Assembly (NCBI GenBank): GCA_034663635.1
Contig: JAXDJH010000013.1
Coordinates: 62,001-126,000, forward strand
DNA length: 64,000 nucleotides
Source of the DNA: JAXDJH01 sp034663635
Lineage (GTDB): Bacteria; Actinomycetota; CADDZG01; WHSQ01
Direction of reading: 5' to 3'
Positions 41,094 through 49,643 of the stretch are shown here, piece after piece. Both the position numbers and the translations under genes were made by a program. Below the pieces are notes generated by a model. That model did no database searches. It was not told the DNA's origin and saw only the letters and a program-made list of their open reading frames with translations. Within the stretch, counting starts at the first letter, position 1; each line of letters starts with the position of its first letter.

Positions 41094-42095
41094 CTACTCT
41101 CCGCTGTCGTCTGAGGGGGTAGATGCCGGTTCTGGTGGACGCTCCGTAGTCGAGTGGGAAGAACCTTGCGCCTCGGCCCCCTCGACCGGGCCGTTTTCAG
41201 GCGGTCCGGGCCCTCCGGCGAAGCGAGGAGGGGCCCCTCGATAGCGGGCGAGAAGCGCCAAACAGGCCACTCCAACCGTGATCGACATGAGCTGGCTGCC
41301 CGTGAGACCGAAGTAACGACGGTCGACGCGCAGGAAGTCGGTGATCACCCGCATCGTGGCGTACCAGACGGTGAAGACGATGATCATGAAGCCGGAGTTG
41401 CGCACTCGCCGCCCTAACCAGAGCAGCACACACAGCAGAAGGATCGTCGAGAAGAAGTCGTACAGCGCGGTCTGGTGCAGCGTGAGGTCGAAGCACCCCA
41501 GCGACGGCGGGTGCCCCTGGGCGAGCTCCGCCCTGTAGACGTCGGCGCCGATAGGCGGCTTCCCCTCGGAGCCGAGACAGTGCCAACCGAGGGCGAAGTT
41601 CGTCGGCTTCCCGAGGTGGTCGCCGATGATGAGGTCGCCGATGCGGCCGATAACGATGCCGAGCGCAAGCCCGGGGGCCGCGAGGTCCATCGTGCGCCAG
41701 AAGCCCATCTTGGATCGGAACATGTACGGCAGGGCGAACAGGATCGCCCCCGTGATGCCGCCGATGAGCGAGATCCCGCCTTCCCACACCTTGAAGACGC
41801 CAAGGATGTCGTCGCCGCCGTTCGTTACCTGGGAAAGGTGACCGAGCACGTAGCCGACGCGCGCCCCGACGATCGCCCCGATCAGCGCATAGAAGAGACA
41901 ATTCCAGATGTCGTTCTCGGGGGGCCCGCCGAAACGCTTGGAACGGCGCACCATGAGCTGAGCGCCGGCGAGGAAGCCGACCGCGATGCCGATCCCGTGC
42001 GGCGAGATGGCCAGGGGGCCGATGTGGATGCGCGGAGCTATCTCCCACGCCAGTGGATCGATACCAAACTTGATTGCGTCGGCGAGAGCAAGCAT
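41094..42095 (-). CDS. lgt: prolipoprotein diacylglyceryl transferase
   Basis: A 333-residue membrane enzyme that transfers diacylglycerol from phosphatidylglycerol to the lipobox Cys of prolipoproteins. The order IHIGPLAISPHGIGIAVGFL, FYALIGAIVGARVGYVLGHL, GISLIGGITGAILFALPYMF and GRIGDLIIGDHLGKPT matches Lgt; the last is a variant of the Lgt signature (usually GRIGNFINxE), with Asp in place of the usual Glu. Around seven TM segments are predicted, with a 45-residue Pro-rich C-terminal tail. It serves the lipoproteins seen in this window (at 2005 and 53492). It follows thyX by 29 bases on the same strand. Confidence 0.88.
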   Translation of the reverse strand: MLALADAIKFGIDPLAWEIAPRIHIGPLAISPHGIGIAVGFLAGAQLMVRRSKRFGGPPENDIWNCLFYALIGAIVGARVGYVLGHLSQVTNGGDDILGVFKVWEGGISLIGGITGAILFALPYMFRSKMGFWRTMDLAAPGLALGIVIGRIGDLIIGDHLGKPTNFALGWHCLGSEGKPPIGADVYRAELAQGHPPSLGCFDLTLHQTALYDFFSTILLLCVLLWLGRRVRNSGFMIIVFTVWYATMRVITDFLRVDRRYFGLTGSQLMSITVGVACLALLARYRGAPPRFAGGPGPPENGPVEGAEAQGSSHSTTERPPEPASTPSDDSGE

Positions 42096-42124
42096 CAGGC
42101 GCGCACCTTAAGACAGGAGCGGAG

Positions 42125-42910
42125 CTAGACCTTCCTGTGTTCCGTGGTCCAGGCGCCGTCTTCGCCGACCACGAAGTCCTGGAACAAGAGGGGCGCCTCC
42201 GCCTGCATGATGCGCCCGACCTTGTCGAAGACGATGCGCAGCTCCTCCTCGGCCCCCGGGTCCGTGCGCATCTGGATGACATGACGCAGAGTACGAACGT
42301 TCATCGTCCAGATGAGCATCGTGGAGAGGCCTTCCGGAGCCAATCGCCGCATCGCGGACGTGATCTCTTTCTTTTGGTGGAAGGGGATGCCCTCCTCGTC
42401 CAAACCAAAATGCTCCGCTGCCGAGATCTGGAACTCCTCGAGGGTCTCGAGGATCTGAAGCATCTGCGGGCGCAAGGGTTCCATCGATTCGGGGATCCGG
42501 AACCCGATGTCTTTCAGCCTGACGAAACGCAAACTCTCCTGGCTGAACGCGGATCCCGCGCGATGTCTGACTGCTTCGTGAGTGAATATGCGGCTTACAT
42601 CCCAGAAGACGAACGTGTAGTTGGCGTGCTCGAGAACTGAACCGTGACCGGACTTCATGATGTTGAGGAAGTAGTCGGCTTGATCGGTGCGGACGCGAGT
42701 GACATTCGGATTTAGGCCCGGCTCCCAGGACCTGTAACAGGCGCGGCCCGCCGCTTCGACGAGTAATTGGCCGGGGTTGATCCCCTCTTCGTCTTCACGT
42801 CGCCGTGCCAGCCACGACTCGCCGCCGACCGTCTTGAGGTAGCGCTCGAGCGCCTCTAGATCTATCGACGGCCGGGCGATCAACTCGACCTGGGGGGTGG
42901 TCTCTCTCAT
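42125..42910 (-). CDS. thyX: FAD-dependent thymidylate synthase
   Basis: A 261-residue protein with the ThyX signature RHRAGSAFSQESLR at 115-128 (RHRxxSxNExSxR, here with Ser-Gln in place of Asn-Glu inside), GHGSVLEHANYTFVFWDVSR upstream, and MNVRTLRHVIQMRTDPGAEEE near the end as the third flavin/dUMP contact. ThyX methylates dUMP using methylene-tetrahydrofolate and FAD. Length is typical. It lies just upstream of lgt on the same strand. Confidence 0.92.
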   Translation of the reverse strand: MRETTPQVELIARPSIDLEALERYLKTVGGESWLARRREDEEGINPGQLLVEAAGRACYRSWEPGLNPNVTRVRTDQADYFLNIMKSGHGSVLEHANYTFVFWDVSRIFTHEAVRHRAGSAFSQESLRFVRLKDIGFRIPESMEPLRPQMLQILETLEEFQISAAEHFGLDEEGIPFHQKKEITSAMRRLAPEGLSTMLIWTMNVRTLRHVIQMRTDPGAEEELRIVFDKVGRIMQAEAPLLFQDFVVGEDGAWTTEHRKV

Positions 42911-43016
42911 AGGAACTCCACCCTAACGACGCGCGCCCTCGACGTCGCGGAACCCAGCCAAATTCTCCAGAGAAACAGGGCGGCGCCCGGTTTCCTCGGA
43001 AGATTTCGCGAGTTTC

Positions 43017-43553
43017 CTAGAGATAGCCGGGCGTGGCGGGGGTGGGCACGGACTTGCCCGGCTCCTCGATGTAGAGGCGGCCCCCGAAGCGCTCCTTGAT
43101 CTCGTCGTCGTACTGGTCGGCGGTGTGGGCGATGGCCCCCAGAACGGCCCCAAGTTCTTCGGGGCTCATGGGGTTGGCCATGAGGTTGTGATTGAGCCAA
43201 ACGGCTCCGTTTTCAACATCGAGGGCAAAGGCGCCCAGGACGAAATCCATGTTCTTGCCAAGCAAGAACGATGTGAGCTCCGCCGACACGGGCACGTCCA
43301 GATTCGTGATGGCGAAGACCCGAGCAACGATCGAGTCGTCATCGAGCCAGGCCGGGACGACGAACACCCGGGCCGATTCCAGGCCGACGATGTAGCTCCC
43401 GTTCGGATCGACGGCGTAGCCACCGACGAGCTCGACCAACTTGGCCTCGATGACCTCACGAACCTTGGCGACGGCCTCAGGCTCGCCGGCCGGGCGCGGT
43501 TTCGGAAGCTCGGGCTCAGGGTGCTTAGCCTCGGATTTCTCCTCATCTGCCAT
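43017..43553 (-). CDS. YbjN/T3SS-chaperone-like protein
   Basis: A 178-residue protein. After an acidic, Pro-rich N-terminal tail (1-25), VGGYAVDPNGSYIVGLESAR, VFVVPAWLDDDSIVARVFAI, LTSFLLGKNMDFVLGAFALD and GAVWLNHNLMANPMSPEELG form the alpha/beta pattern of YbjN-type proteins, which resemble type III secretion chaperones but occur widely in Actinomycetota. Function is unknown. Its ATG follows TATACT by eight bases with no ribosome site, suggesting a leaderless transcript. Confidence 0.75.
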   Translation of the reverse strand: MADEEKSEAKHPEPELPKPRPAGEPEAVAKVREVIEAKLVELVGGYAVDPNGSYIVGLESARVFVVPAWLDDDSIVARVFAITNLDVPVSAELTSFLLGKNMDFVLGAFALDVENGAVWLNHNLMANPMSPEELGAVLGAIAHTADQYDDEIKERFGGRLYIEEPGKSVPTPATPGYL

Positions 43554-43561
43554 GGCGCGGC

Positions 43562-43567
43562 AGTATA
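43562..43567 (-). promoter_or_regulatory. -10 element for a leaderless YbjN-like transcript
   Basis: TATACT on the minus strand lies eight bases before the ATG at 43553, leaving no room for a ribosome site; this is the usual layout of leaderless actinobacterial genes. The same gap also contains the GGAGG site of the divergent hutU. Confidence 0.4.
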
Positions 43568-43595
43568 AGGAGGTATCCCACGCCTAGGAGGGTGA

Positions 43596-45251
43596 GTGAA
43601 GGCACCGCGCGGAACCGAGATCTCTTGCAAGGGATGGCCCCAAGAGGCCGTTTTGCGCATGCTCATGAACAACCTGGACCCAGAAGTGGCCGAACGGCCG
43701 GACGATCTCATCGTCTATGGAGGATCAGGCAAGGCAGCCCGTAATCACGAAGCCCTCGACGCGATCATCACCGAGCTGCGCCGGCTCGAGTGGGACGAGA
43801 CCCTTCTGATCCAGTCGGGCAAGCCGGTCGGCGTGTTCAAGACCCACCACCGGGCTCCGCGCGTCCTCATCTCCAACTCGATGCTCGTTCCCGCGTGGGC
43901 GACCTGGGACGAGTTCCACAAGCTCGAAGCGGCCGGACTAACCATGTACGGCCAGATGACCGCGGGGTCGTGGATCTACATCGGGACGCAAGGGATCTTG
44001 CAGGGCACGTACGAGACGCTGGCGGAGCTCGCCAACCGCGAGTTCGGCGGTTCGCTCAAAGGACAGATCGTGCTTACCGCCGGACTCGGAGGCATGGGAG
44101 GAGCCCAGCCACTCGCGGTGACCATGAACGGCGGCGTTGCGATGTGCGTGGAGGTCGACAAGTCGCGCATCGACCGTCGCCTCGAGAAGCGTTACCTCGA
44201 TCGCTGGACCGACGATGTCTACGAAGCGTTGCAATGGGCCGAGGAGTCCGCCGAGGAGGGCAAAGCCGAATCGATCGGCGTGCTTGGTAACGCGGCCGAC
44301 GTCTACCCCGACCTTCTCCGCAACGGGTTCAGCCCCGCGATAGTCACCGATCAGACTTCTGCGCACGACCTTCTCGACGGGTACGTGCCCGGCGGGATGA
44401 CCTACGAAGAGGCAGTGAAGCTCCGCAAGGACGACCCCGAGACCTATCAGAAGCGCGCGCTCGAATCGATCGCGACACACGTGGAGACCTGGCTTGGGTT
44501 CAAGGACAACGGCGCGATCTGCTTCGAGTACGGCAACAACATCCGCGCGCAAGCTGTGAAGGCCGGCGTCGAGAACGCCTTCGACATCCCGGGGTTCGTC
44601 GAGGAGTACGTGCGGCCTCTGTTCTGCGAAGGGAAGGGTCCGTTCAGATGGGTGGCTCTCTCTGGCGATCCCAACGACATCCACGTCACCGACCGAAAGA
44701 TCCTCGAGCTGTTCCCCAACGATGCTCGCTTGAAGCGATGGATCGAGATGGCACAAGAACGGGTCGAGTTCCAGGGGCTTCCGGCGCGGATCTGCTGGCT
44801 CGGTTACGGAGAGAGGGCCAAGGCGGGCCTGGCTTTCAACGAGCTCGTGCGATCGGGGGAGGTGTCGGCACCAATCGTCATCGGTCGCGATCATCTCGAC
44901 GCGGGTTCGGTTGCGTCGCCTTACAGAGAGACCGAAGGCATGAAGGACGGCTCGGACGCGATCGCCGACTGGCCGATCCTGAATGCACTGCTCAACGTTT
45001 CAGCGGGCGCCCACTGGGTTTCGGTCCATCACGGAGGCGGGGTGGGCATCGGGCTGTCGATCCACGCGGGCATGGTGGTCGTCGCCGACGGAAGCGAGGA
45101 CGCCGAAGCGCGCCTCGAGCGGGTTCTGGACACAGACCCGGGCATGGGCGTTGTTAGGCACGCCGACGCCGGTTACGAAAAAGCGATCGAGGTCGCCGAA
45201 GAGCGCGGAGTACGGATTCCTATGAAGAGAGCAGAGAAGCCGGGAAGCTGA
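43596..45251 (+). CDS. hutU: urocanate hydratase
   Basis: A 551-residue enzyme of the histidine-degradation pathway, converting urocanate to imidazolonepropionate with tightly bound NAD+. The start is GTG behind CTAGGAGGGTGA. GSWIYIGTQGILQGTYETLA and the NAD-binding GQIVLTAGLGGMGGAQPLAV (156-175) are diagnostic, as is FEYGNNIRAQA. Cys401 in ARICWLGYGERAKAG is the conserved active-site cysteine. Length matches the family. hutH and a HutF-like amidohydrolase lie within 2 kb, but a classical imidazolonepropionase is not in the window. Confidence 0.95.
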   Translation: MKAPRGTEISCKGWPQEAVLRMLMNNLDPEVAERPDDLIVYGGSGKAARNHEALDAIITELRRLEWDETLLIQSGKPVGVFKTHHRAPRVLISNSMLVPAWATWDEFHKLEAAGLTMYGQMTAGSWIYIGTQGILQGTYETLAELANREFGGSLKGQIVLTAGLGGMGGAQPLAVTMNGGVAMCVEVDKSRIDRRLEKRYLDRWTDDVYEALQWAEESAEEGKAESIGVLGNAADVYPDLLRNGFSPAIVTDQTSAHDLLDGYVPGGMTYEEAVKLRKDDPETYQKRALESIATHVETWLGFKDNGAICFEYGNNIRAQAVKAGVENAFDIPGFVEEYVRPLFCEGKGPFRWVALSGDPNDIHVTDRKILELFPNDARLKRWIEMAQERVEFQGLPARICWLGYGERAKAGLAFNELVRSGEVSAPIVIGRDHLDAGSVASPYRETEGMKDGSDAIADWPILNALLNVSAGAHWVSVHHGGGVGIGLSIHAGMVVVADGSEDAEARLERVLDTDPGMGVVRHADAGYEKAIEVAEERGVRIPMKRAEKPGS

Positions 45252-45837
45252 TCCTCACCTGAACGGTCCCGTCATCCCGCGCGTCCGACGAAACGAAAAC
45301 CCCTCCACCTTCAACGAGGAAAGCGAAGTCCTCGAATGAAGACGTCTCTAGCTTCTGGCCGAAGAGGGTTCCGGTTGCGTGTGCAAGAACGCCCAGGCTC
45401 GCATTCGCCTCGGCGCCGTAGGTAGCCGCTCCTCCGTTCCAATCCAGGCTCGGCATCTCGTCTGCCGTCCAATCGACAACGTGATGCTGCTTCTGCATCT
45501 CAACGTCGAGGCGCGCGGACTTGAGTGTCGGATCGATGAAGAATTCCTGGACCGTTGCTTCCTTCATCACGGCCCGTGCCATGCACGAGACCATCATCCC
45601 GTGCTTACCGAAGCGTTTGACGGTGCAGGTTCCTTTGCCTACCGCGACATAGCTCGTTGGAAGACCGGGTGCGGCCATGCGGAATCCCTCCGCGAAATAG
45701 AACGACTTTGCATCGAAGTCGACCCAGAAAGCTTCAGCGTTCTGGCCTGCCCCCATGCCGATGCCCGGGCGGGCCGCGCCGGCGGGCAGCGCTCCGATAA
45801 GAAGCGCGGATAGTGCAAGGAAGATTGCCCGCCGCAT
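45220..45837 (-). CDS. secreted protein of unknown function, paralogue of the protein at 4593-5198
   Basis: A 205-residue protein with a signal peptide (1-21). The central VAVGKGTCTVKRFGKHG, VSCMARA and FFIDPTLKSARLDV match in order the VFLGKGSC, ASCSVQG and FVIEPSL blocks of the protein at 4593-5198. Both start MRR, are about 200 residues and carry a predicted disulfide. No known family is recognised. Its 3' end overlaps hutU by 32 bases tail to tail. Confidence 0.75.
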   Translation of the reverse strand: MRRAIFLALSALLIGALPAGAARPGIGMGAGQNAEAFWVDFDAKSFYFAEGFRMAAPGLPTSYVAVGKGTCTVKRFGKHGMMVSCMARAVMKEATVQEFFIDPTLKSARLDVEMQKQHHVVDWTADEMPSLDWNGGAATYGAEANASLGVLAHATGTLFGQKLETSSFEDFAFLVEGGGVFVSSDARDDGTVQVRISFPASLLSS

Positions 45838-45874
45838 CGTTTGTACCTTTCGTCGCCTTCGCGACGATACCTCG

Positions 45875-47170
45875 TTAGACCCGTGGCCACCCGGATGTGA
45901 TTCGGGTTACGGCGGCTCGGATCTCTGCCCCATCGACCTTCGTCAGAGTTCCGTTGTCGACCACAACCTCGCCTGCAACCATCACGCGCTCGATCGCGGT
46001 GGGCTGCATGGAGTTGACGATCTGGCGATCAAGAGTCGCCAATGGGTGAAGGGAGAGATCCCTAAGGTCGAGGGCCACAAGGTCTGCCGCGGCCCCCGCT
46101 TCGATCTCGCCGGTCGGAAGCTTGAGCAACTCGGCTCCCCCCAAAGTGCCCATCCGAAAAGCCGTGCCCGCATCGAGCGCTTCTCCATCGGTCAAGCGCG
46201 CTTTGGCCATCAAGCTGGCGGTGCGCATCTCGTCGAAGACGCTCTGCCGGTTGTTCGCGCAGCCTCCATCGGGGCCAAGCGCGACCCGGATCCCTCGTCG
46301 CAGCATCTCTGGGACCCTCGCGATGCCATCGCCGAGGAACGCGTTGGCGCCGGGACAGTGCACTACTCCAACCCCGGCTTCGGCGAGCATGTCGAGCTCC
46401 TCGTCGTCGAGCCAGACCGCATGGATGGCCACCAGATGCGGGTCGAGCAGACCCTCCCTCTCGAGAAGTCGCACCGGCGTCGTGCCGTGCAACGCGACTA
46501 TCTGGTCGAGTTCGTAACGCGCTTCTGCAAGATGGAGATGGCACGGGACATTCACCCGCTTGGCCCAGCCGAGAGCCGCGGCGATCGTCTCCGGCGAAGC
46601 GGCATGGAGCGAATGCGGAGCCGGTTGGATCGAGATCAGAGGGTCGTGCTCGTAGGCGTCCGCAAGTTCCGTCAACCGCTCGAGCGACTCGTCGTAAGGC
46701 TCGCGGTAGCGCGCGGGGGCCTTCGTCGGAGCATCGGGATCGTAAAGAGCACGGGCCAATACAAGCCTGATCCCGATGTCTTTCGCTGCCTGGATCACTC
46801 GTTCGGCGTTCTCGTTCGACTCATCGTGGAGGTAGAAGAAATCGACAGTCGTCGTCGTGCCCGAGAGCAAGGCCTCGCCGAAGGCGAACAGTGCGCCCCA
46901 GTAGATCGCGTCACCATCGAGCTTCTCCGAGAATGGATAGAGCACATCGTCTCGCCACGTTTCGAAGAGGCTGTCGTCGCCGAAACCCTTCAGGAGGTTC
47001 TGGAATGCGTGGCCATGAGCGTTCACGGCCCCAGGAACGATCGCAATGTGCGGCCAGTCCCCGCCCGAGCCTTCCTCGACTCGGTCGATCTTCGCTCCGT
47101 CGGTAACGATGACCCGCTCGTCGACGAAGTCGCCGTCGAGAAAGACCTTGGCCGCTCGTATCAATCCCAC
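45875..47170 (-). CDS. amidohydrolase; candidate formimidoylglutamate deiminase (HutF-like)
   Basis: A 431-residue metal-dependent amidohydrolase, start taken as GTG 47170 (another GTG at 47197 is possible). The HxH metal motif is VNAHGHAFQ (His52, His54), followed by FETWRDDVLYPF, IQPAPHSLHAASPET, CHLHLAEARYELDQI, LVAIHAVWLDDEEL and ALGPDGGCANNR, giving all metal ligands. HAFQ, the TWRD stretch and APHSL are features shared with HutF, while the C-terminal half also resembles chlorohydrolase/guanine deaminase-like enzymes. Placement between hutU and hutH favours a role in histidine breakdown. It lies 30 bases from the divergent hutH start. Confidence 0.75.
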   Translation of the reverse strand: MGLIRAAKVFLDGDFVDERVIVTDGAKIDRVEEGSGGDWPHIAIVPGAVNAHGHAFQNLLKGFGDDSLFETWRDDVLYPFSEKLDGDAIYWGALFAFGEALLSGTTTTVDFFYLHDESNENAERVIQAAKDIGIRLVLARALYDPDAPTKAPARYREPYDESLERLTELADAYEHDPLISIQPAPHSLHAASPETIAAALGWAKRVNVPCHLHLAEARYELDQIVALHGTTPVRLLEREGLLDPHLVAIHAVWLDDEELDMLAEAGVGVVHCPGANAFLGDGIARVPEMLRRGIRVALGPDGGCANNRQSVFDEMRTASLMAKARLTDGEALDAGTAFRMGTLGGAELLKLPTGEIEAGAAADLVALDLRDLSLHPLATLDRQIVNSMQPTAIERVMVAGEVVVDNGTLTKVDGAEIRAAVTRITSGWPRV

Positions 47171-47200
47171 GGGCGGATTATCGACCCTTAGTCTCACTCC

Positions 47201-48706
47201 ATGACGGTTCAGCTGGGTGGGGTCCTGACCACGGCCGACGTTCTGGCCGTCGCCGAGGGCGACGATGTGGCAATCGACGCATCGGTTCGTCCAAGGGTCG
47301 ACGCCGCAAGGAGGGTCGTCGAACGAGCCGTCGAGCACGACGAAACGGTCTACGGGGTCACCACCGGCTTCGGGTACCTGGCGAACGTCCGCATCGAGCC
47401 GGCCGAGGCCGAACAGCTTCAGCTCGACATCGTTCGATCGCATGCCACTGCGGTCGGGCCAGAGCTACCGGTGGAAGTTGTCAGGGCCATGCTCTTCCTG
47501 AAGGCGCGAACGTTCGCGTTCGGCATCTCCGGCGTTCGATACGAGCTGCTCGAGCGTCTCGTGGGGCTGATCAACGCGGGCGTCCATCCGGTCGTTCCGG
47601 CGCAGGGTTCTCTGGGGGCGAGCGGAGACCTTGCGCTCCTGGCGCACCTCGCGCTGCCGTTGATCGGTGAGGGCGAGGCCAATGCGGGCTCCCAAAAACT
47701 TAGCGCCGCAGCGGCTCTCGAATGGGCGGGTCTCGATCCGATAGTTCCTTCCTTCAAAGAGGGCCTCGCTCTCGTCAATGGAACCGAAGGCATGCTCGGC
47801 ATGGGCATCCTGGCTTTGCACCGCGCAGAGACGCTCGGCCGGGCGGCGGACGTCGCCGGGGCGATGACACTCGAAGCATGTCTCGGAACGGATCAAGCAT
47901 TCCTCGATGAGCTGGTTTCGCTGCGCAAGCATCCGGGCGCGATCGATGTCGCGCGTCGCGTGCGAGCGGCCCTCGACGGGTCCGGCATCGTCGCGTCCCA
48001 TCGGGAATCCGAGCACATCGTTCAGGACGCCTATTCACTGCGATGCATCCCGCAGGTCCACGGCGCTTATGTGGATGGACTTGCATATGTGCGCGCGACA
48101 CTCGAGAACGAGCTCGCATCGGCCGTGGATAACCCGAACGTCTTGGTCGATGAGGGCCGGATCGCGTCCGCCGGCAACTTCCACGGAGAGGCGCTTGCGA
48201 TCGCTCTGGATCATCTGGCGCTTTGCGTCGCCGGTTACGCGACCATCTCCGAGAGGCGGGTCGCCAGGCTCGTAGATCCTGAGTTGAACAACGGTCTCCC
48301 GGCGTTCCTCACGCCGGATCCCGGCCGGCGTTCGGGAGTGATGCTCCTTTCGTACACAGCAGCGTCGCTCGTATCGGAGAACCGAAGCCTCGTCTTTCCC
48401 GCTTCATCCGATTCGATCTCGACTAGCGCGGGTCAAGAGGATCACGTGAGCATGGGGATGACGTCTGCCCGAAAGGCGTGGTCGATCCTCGACAACGTCG
48501 AGAGAACCATCGCCATCGAGTTGCTGTGCGCGGCCCAAGGACTCGATCTTCGAGAGCCGCTGGAACCGGCGCGCGGAACGGGTGCCGCCCGAAACAAGAT
48601 CAGAGAGGTTTCGCTGCGAGTGGTCGAGGACCGCTCGCTCGCGCCGGACGTCGATCTGGTCAGAGACCTGATCCGCGCAAGAGCCTTCGAGAACCTGTCC
48701 GACTAG
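47201..48706 (+). CDS. hutH: histidine ammonia-lyase
   Basis: A 501-residue enzyme that removes ammonia from histidine to give urocanate. The electrophilic MIO cofactor forms from Ala140-Ser141-Gly142 in GSLGASGDLALLAH; YGVTTGFG (51-58) carries the catalytic Tyr, and the SSDSISTSAGQEDHVSMGM block near 415 is diagnostic for HutH over other aromatic lyases. No ribosome site precedes the ATG; TAGTCT at 47189-47194 could be the -10 of a leaderless mRNA. Its stop overlaps that of the convergent zinc-ribbon gene. Confidence 0.94.
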   Translation: MTVQLGGVLTTADVLAVAEGDDVAIDASVRPRVDAARRVVERAVEHDETVYGVTTGFGYLANVRIEPAEAEQLQLDIVRSHATAVGPELPVEVVRAMLFLKARTFAFGISGVRYELLERLVGLINAGVHPVVPAQGSLGASGDLALLAHLALPLIGEGEANAGSQKLSAAAALEWAGLDPIVPSFKEGLALVNGTEGMLGMGILALHRAETLGRAADVAGAMTLEACLGTDQAFLDELVSLRKHPGAIDVARRVRAALDGSGIVASHRESEHIVQDAYSLRCIPQVHGAYVDGLAYVRATLENELASAVDNPNVLVDEGRIASAGNFHGEALAIALDHLALCVAGYATISERRVARLVDPELNNGLPAFLTPDPGRRSGVMLLSYTAASLVSENRSLVFPASSDSISTSAGQEDHVSMGMTSARKAWSILDNVERTIAIELLCAAQGLDLREPLEPARGTGAARNKIREVSLRVVEDRSLAPDVDLVRDLIRARAFENLSD

Positions 48707-49044
48707 GCGTAGTCAGCGAGCAGCGCCCGCGCCGCCTCTTCTTCCTCTTTGCGAACCATCACCGCGCTGTCGTCCAAAACTCCGCCCGGGTAAACGCCGG
48801 ACATCCCACTCCCCCGAACGAAGGCTTGGATCCCACTGCCGGCCAGCACCGATCGGATGATCTCCGCTTGCATCCGGGGAGCGCGGTAGACCGACACCAG
48901 ACTTGCGAAGAACGTGACCTCGTCATTGGCCGGCCGCGGCTCCGGCTCGGCCTCAGGAGCAAGCTCATCCACAAGATCGAGGTCACAGTCGGGACAATGA
49001 GTGAATCCCGCGCGGTACTCGCTGCGGCAGTTGGGGCAGAACAT
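48703..49044 (-). CDS. zinc-ribbon protein with DUF2007-like signal-transducing domain
   Basis: A 113-residue protein. The start MFCPNCRSEYRAGFTHCPDC is a two-CxxC zinc ribbon; after an acidic linker, FFASLVSVYRAPRMQAEIIR, SVLAGSGIQAFVRGS and VMVRKEEEEAARALL match the small alpha/beta DUF2007 domain (PII-like fold). DUF2007 proteins are thought to be regulatory, without known partners. It is convergent with hutH and shares a four-base stop overlap. Confidence 0.82.
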   Translation of the reverse strand: MFCPNCRSEYRAGFTHCPDCDLDLVDELAPEAEPEPRPANDEVTFFASLVSVYRAPRMQAEIIRSVLAGSGIQAFVRGSGMSGVYPGGVLDDSAVMVRKEEEEAARALLADYA

Positions 49045-49121
49045 GGTCCTCTTTCGCTCGCCGGACGAATCACTCTAGCCTCGGACCGAATCGTTTCGGC
49101 GGGCTGGCTCGTCTATAGAGC

Positions 49122-49643
49122 GTGAATGGGGTAACTATCACCAGGGAGGCGGGCATCGGCGGACGGAGTCTCGAGCGCCTCTATCAAGAGCACGGCCCCC
49201 GTGCTTTGAGGGTCGCCTTCCTGATGACCGGCGACGAGAGGCTCGCCGAAGATCTGGTTCAGGACGCGTTCGTGCGCATCGCAGGATCTTTTCGCCATTT
49301 GCGGTCGACCGACGCCTTCGGCGCCTATCTCAACCGAACGGTCATCAACCTTGCGAAAGACTCGTTCCGCCGGAACGTCGTCGAAGGTCGTTATTTGAAG
49401 GCGGAAGCGCAACGGGCCGAACCTATGGCCGCGCCCGACCTCGGCCGGCGGGACGAGATCGTCGAAGCGTTGCGCGAACTCCCCCACCGCCAGCGGGCCG
49501 CAGTCGTCCTTCGCTATCTGGAAGACATGTCCGAACAAGGCGTCGCAGATCAGCTCGGCTGTTCCTTGAGCGCAGCCAAGTCGTTGGTAGCCCGCGGCAT
49601 GGAGACGCTACGGGCCCACATGGAGGTGACCACGGATGACTGA
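49122..49643 (+). CDS. ECF-type RNA polymerase sigma factor (SigE-like family)
   Basis: A 173-residue sigma-70 family protein: region 2 is LYQEHGPRALRVAFLMTGDE, RLAEDLVQDAFVRIAGSF (the DLVQDAF block is typical) and region 4 is ALRELPHRQRAAVVLRYLED with MSEQGVADQLGCSLSAAKSL as the helix-turn-helix. The start is GTG 49122; ribosome site and promoter are poor. It overlaps the membrane protein gene by eight bases (ATGACTGA), the usual sigma/anti-sigma coupling. Confidence 0.88.
   Translation: MNGVTITREAGIGGRSLERLYQEHGPRALRVAFLMTGDERLAEDLVQDAFVRIAGSFRHLRSTDAFGAYLNRTVINLAKDSFRRNVVEGRYLKAEAQRAEPMAAPDLGRRDEIVEALRELPHRQRAAVVLRYLEDMSEQGVADQLGCSLSAAKSLVARGMETLRAHMEVTTDD

Noticed and set aside
41197..42282. 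361-codon Arg-rich frame overlapping lgt and thyX on the same strand
   Set aside because: It is an out-of-frame shadow; both lgt and thyX carry family signatures in their own frames.
43938..44894. Long antisense frame inside hutU
   Set aside because: hutU is unmistakable on the plus strand and the antisense frame has no start signal or family match.
45755..47191. 478-codon plus-strand frame across the amidohydrolase
   Set aside because: The minus strand shows a full amidohydrolase metal site; the plus frame is low-complexity Arg/Gly-rich shadow.
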